Assembly: GCA_001689515.1 (NCBI GenBank)
Contig: LUJR01000021.1
Span: 1-32,210 of the forward strand
Direction of reading: 5' to 3'
Source: Bacteroidales bacterium M7
GTDB taxonomy: Bacteria; Bacteroidota; Bacteroidia; Bacteroidales; Muribaculaceae
Length of the DNA stretch: 32,210 nucleotides
How positions within the stretch are numbered: position 1 is the first letter of the stretch; each line of letters opens with the position of its first letter. Of the stretch, positions 31,152 to 32,210 are shown in pieces. The notes beneath the pieces are model-generated. The model searched no databases. It saw only the letters and a list, made by a program, of their open reading frames with translations, and was not told the DNA's origin. A program made the position numbers and the translations under genes.

Positions 31152-32024
31152 ATGAAAAAGATAATACCTGCAAGTGAACTGATCATAAACGATGACGGCT
31201 CGGTGTTTCATCTGCATCTGAAGCCAGAGCAACTGACTGACAACATCATACTCGTCGGTGACCCTGGACGCGTGGAGATGGTGGCATCGTTTTTCGATAC
31301 ACGTGATTTTGATGTTCAGTCACGTGAATTCCGCACCATAGGAGGCACTTACAACGGGCGACCGATCATGTGTCTGAGCCACGGCATCGGTCCTGACAAC
31401 ATCGACATAGTAATCAACGAGCTGGATGCACTGGCAAATATTGATTTCACCACACGGGAGGTCCGCGACAAAAAACGTGTGCTGACAATGGTGCGCATCG
31501 GTACCTCCGGGGCTTTGCAGCCCGAGCTTACCATCGGCACACCTGTAATCGCTACCAAATCGCTCGGATTTGACGGAGTGCTCAACTACTATGCAGGACG
31601 CAACGATGTCGCTGACCTTGAAATGGAACACGCCTTCTGTGAGAGCGTGGGCTGGAACCCGCTATGGGCGAAACCTTACATAGTGGATGCCGATGCCGAA
31701 TTAGTGGAACGCATCGGACGTGACGACATGGTGCGCGGCAATACGATATCGGCGGTAGGCTTCTACGGTCCACAGGGACGCGAACTGCGACTGCCGCTCG
31801 CCAATCCCGACCTCAACACACGCATAGAGGCATTCAGATACGGCGACCGCAAAATCACCAACTACGAGATGGAAAGCGCACCGCTTCAGGGTCTCGGCAA
31901 ACTGATGGGACACAAAGCCATGACAGTCTGCTCCATCATAGCCAACCGCTACAACAACAATGCCAACCCCAACTACAAAAACGCCGTGCGCGATCTGATA
32001 AAGACGGTGCTTGACCGTGTCTGA
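31152..32024 (+). CDS. Uridine phosphorylase-like nucleoside phosphorylase
   Basis: A 290-residue enzyme of the PNP/UDP phosphorylase family, which cleaves nucleosides with phosphate to base and ribose-1-phosphate. NIILVGDPGRVEMV with the phosphate-binding GDPGR at residues 36-40 opens the domain. CLSHGIGPDNIDIVINELDAL near 75-95 and VRIGTSGALQPELTIGTPVI near 115-135 follow. NYEMESAPLQGLGKLMG near 237-253 stands where the ribose-binding MExA segment usually lies. The substrate is probably uridine, but family members differ. The ATG at 31152 is preferred over 31113 because it begins the conserved part. The gene is monocistronic, with repeats downstream. Confidence 0.85.
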   Translation: MKKIIPASELIINDDGSVFHLHLKPEQLTDNIILVGDPGRVEMVASFFDTRDFDVQSREFRTIGGTYNGRPIMCLSHGIGPDNIDIVINELDALANIDFTTREVRDKKRVLTMVRIGTSGALQPELTIGTPVIATKSLGFDGVLNYYAGRNDVADLEMEHAFCESVGWNPLWAKPYIVDADAELVERIGRDDMVRGNTISAVGFYGPQGRELRLPLANPDLNTRIEAFRYGDRKITNYEMESAPLQGLGKLMGHKAMTVCSIIANRYNNNANPNYKNAVRDLIKTVLDRV

Positions 32025-32122
32025 GACCCATGTTTTTGTCACGCCACCGATTTCTGCTGCTGTAGATTGCGCACAGCTCCTGCGTGGGTTGTGTGGGGTA
32101 TCCATTTAAAGCATTACATCCT

Positions 32123-32192
32123 TGTAGGGACGCGGCGTGCCGCGTCATCAAACACAATATCCCTCGCCTGATACGATGACGCGGCACGCCGC
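32123..32192. repeat. Palindromic repeat doublet, GACGCGGC type
   Basis: The left copy at 32123-32149 has the same TGTAGGGA head as the GACATGCC family but the palindrome GACGCGGC-GT-GCCGCGTC. The right copy at 32175-32192 is the reverse complement of its last 18 bases and lacks the head. The doublet lies beyond the phosphorylase gene at the window end. Confidence 0.85.
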
Positions 32193-32210
32193 ACAGCTGT
32201 CCGGGGAAAA

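Overview
The window looks like a chromosomal segment of a Bacteroidales bacterium, most likely of the gut family Muribaculaceae or a close relative. The order-level call rests on three things. Bacteroidetes-type promoters (TTG or CTG, 19-20 bases, then TAnnTTTG) recur upstream of genes. Several gene sets and families are typical of the phylum: nusB-yajC-ybbR-coaE, tgt-lptG, hpt-adk, etfB-etfA-acyl-CoA dehydrogenase, DUF4831, and a TPR regulator with a C-terminal HTH. Most starts also lack a strong Shine-Dalgarno. The family-level guess is softer. No ribosomal RNA, plasmid, phage, CRISPR or transposase gene is present.

Layout. 1-2208: a secreted protein (minus, cut by the window edge) divergent from a GT-B glycosyltransferase. 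2209-2519: a nested palindromic repeat island. 2520-6019 (minus): nusB-yajC-ybbR-coaE. 6263-7948 (minus): a membrane-tethered TPR/HTH regulator. 8187-8879 (minus): aquaporin, sharing an overlapping divergent promoter with tgt-lptG and an outer-membrane beta-barrel protein (8994-13557). 13600-15534: a palindromic promoter, a small basic orphan gene and a DUF4143-type ATPase. 15606-16860 (minus): hpt-adk, divergent from nnr-DUF4831-cpsB-like phosphatase (16978-20457) through a symmetric promoter. 20527-21922: an ECF sigma cassette with its own ECF-like promoter. 22002-22130 (minus): tRNA-Cys. 22131-22736: structured non-coding DNA. 22737-24713: a long TPR protein. 24807-28573: etfB-etfA-acyl-CoA dehydrogenase. 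28743-30288: thioesterase-dprA. 30398-30859 (minus): a small outer-membrane protein. 31152-32024: a uridine-phosphorylase-like enzyme. 32123-32192: a second palindrome type.

Functionally this is mainly housekeeping: CoA synthesis, antitermination, Sec accessory function, queuosine, LPS export, purine salvage, NAD(P)HX repair, DNA uptake and acyl-CoA oxidation. It is interleaved with envelope and regulatory accessory genes.

Most interesting points: (1) a NusB whose N-terminal region is tandemly duplicated; (2) intergenic palindromes with a constant TGTAGGGA head and interchangeable palindromic cores; (3) two divergent promoters built so that each -7 box abuts the other's -33, one of them a near-perfect palindrome; (4) four genes whose promoters predict leaderless or near-leaderless mRNAs; (5) a Tgt lacking most of the usual zinc cysteines and an aquaporin with an altered selectivity filter; (6) an ECF cassette with its likely own promoter; (7) about 600 bases of structured non-coding DNA beside tRNA-Cys. 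I did not find one clearly new multi-gene defence or biosynthetic system.
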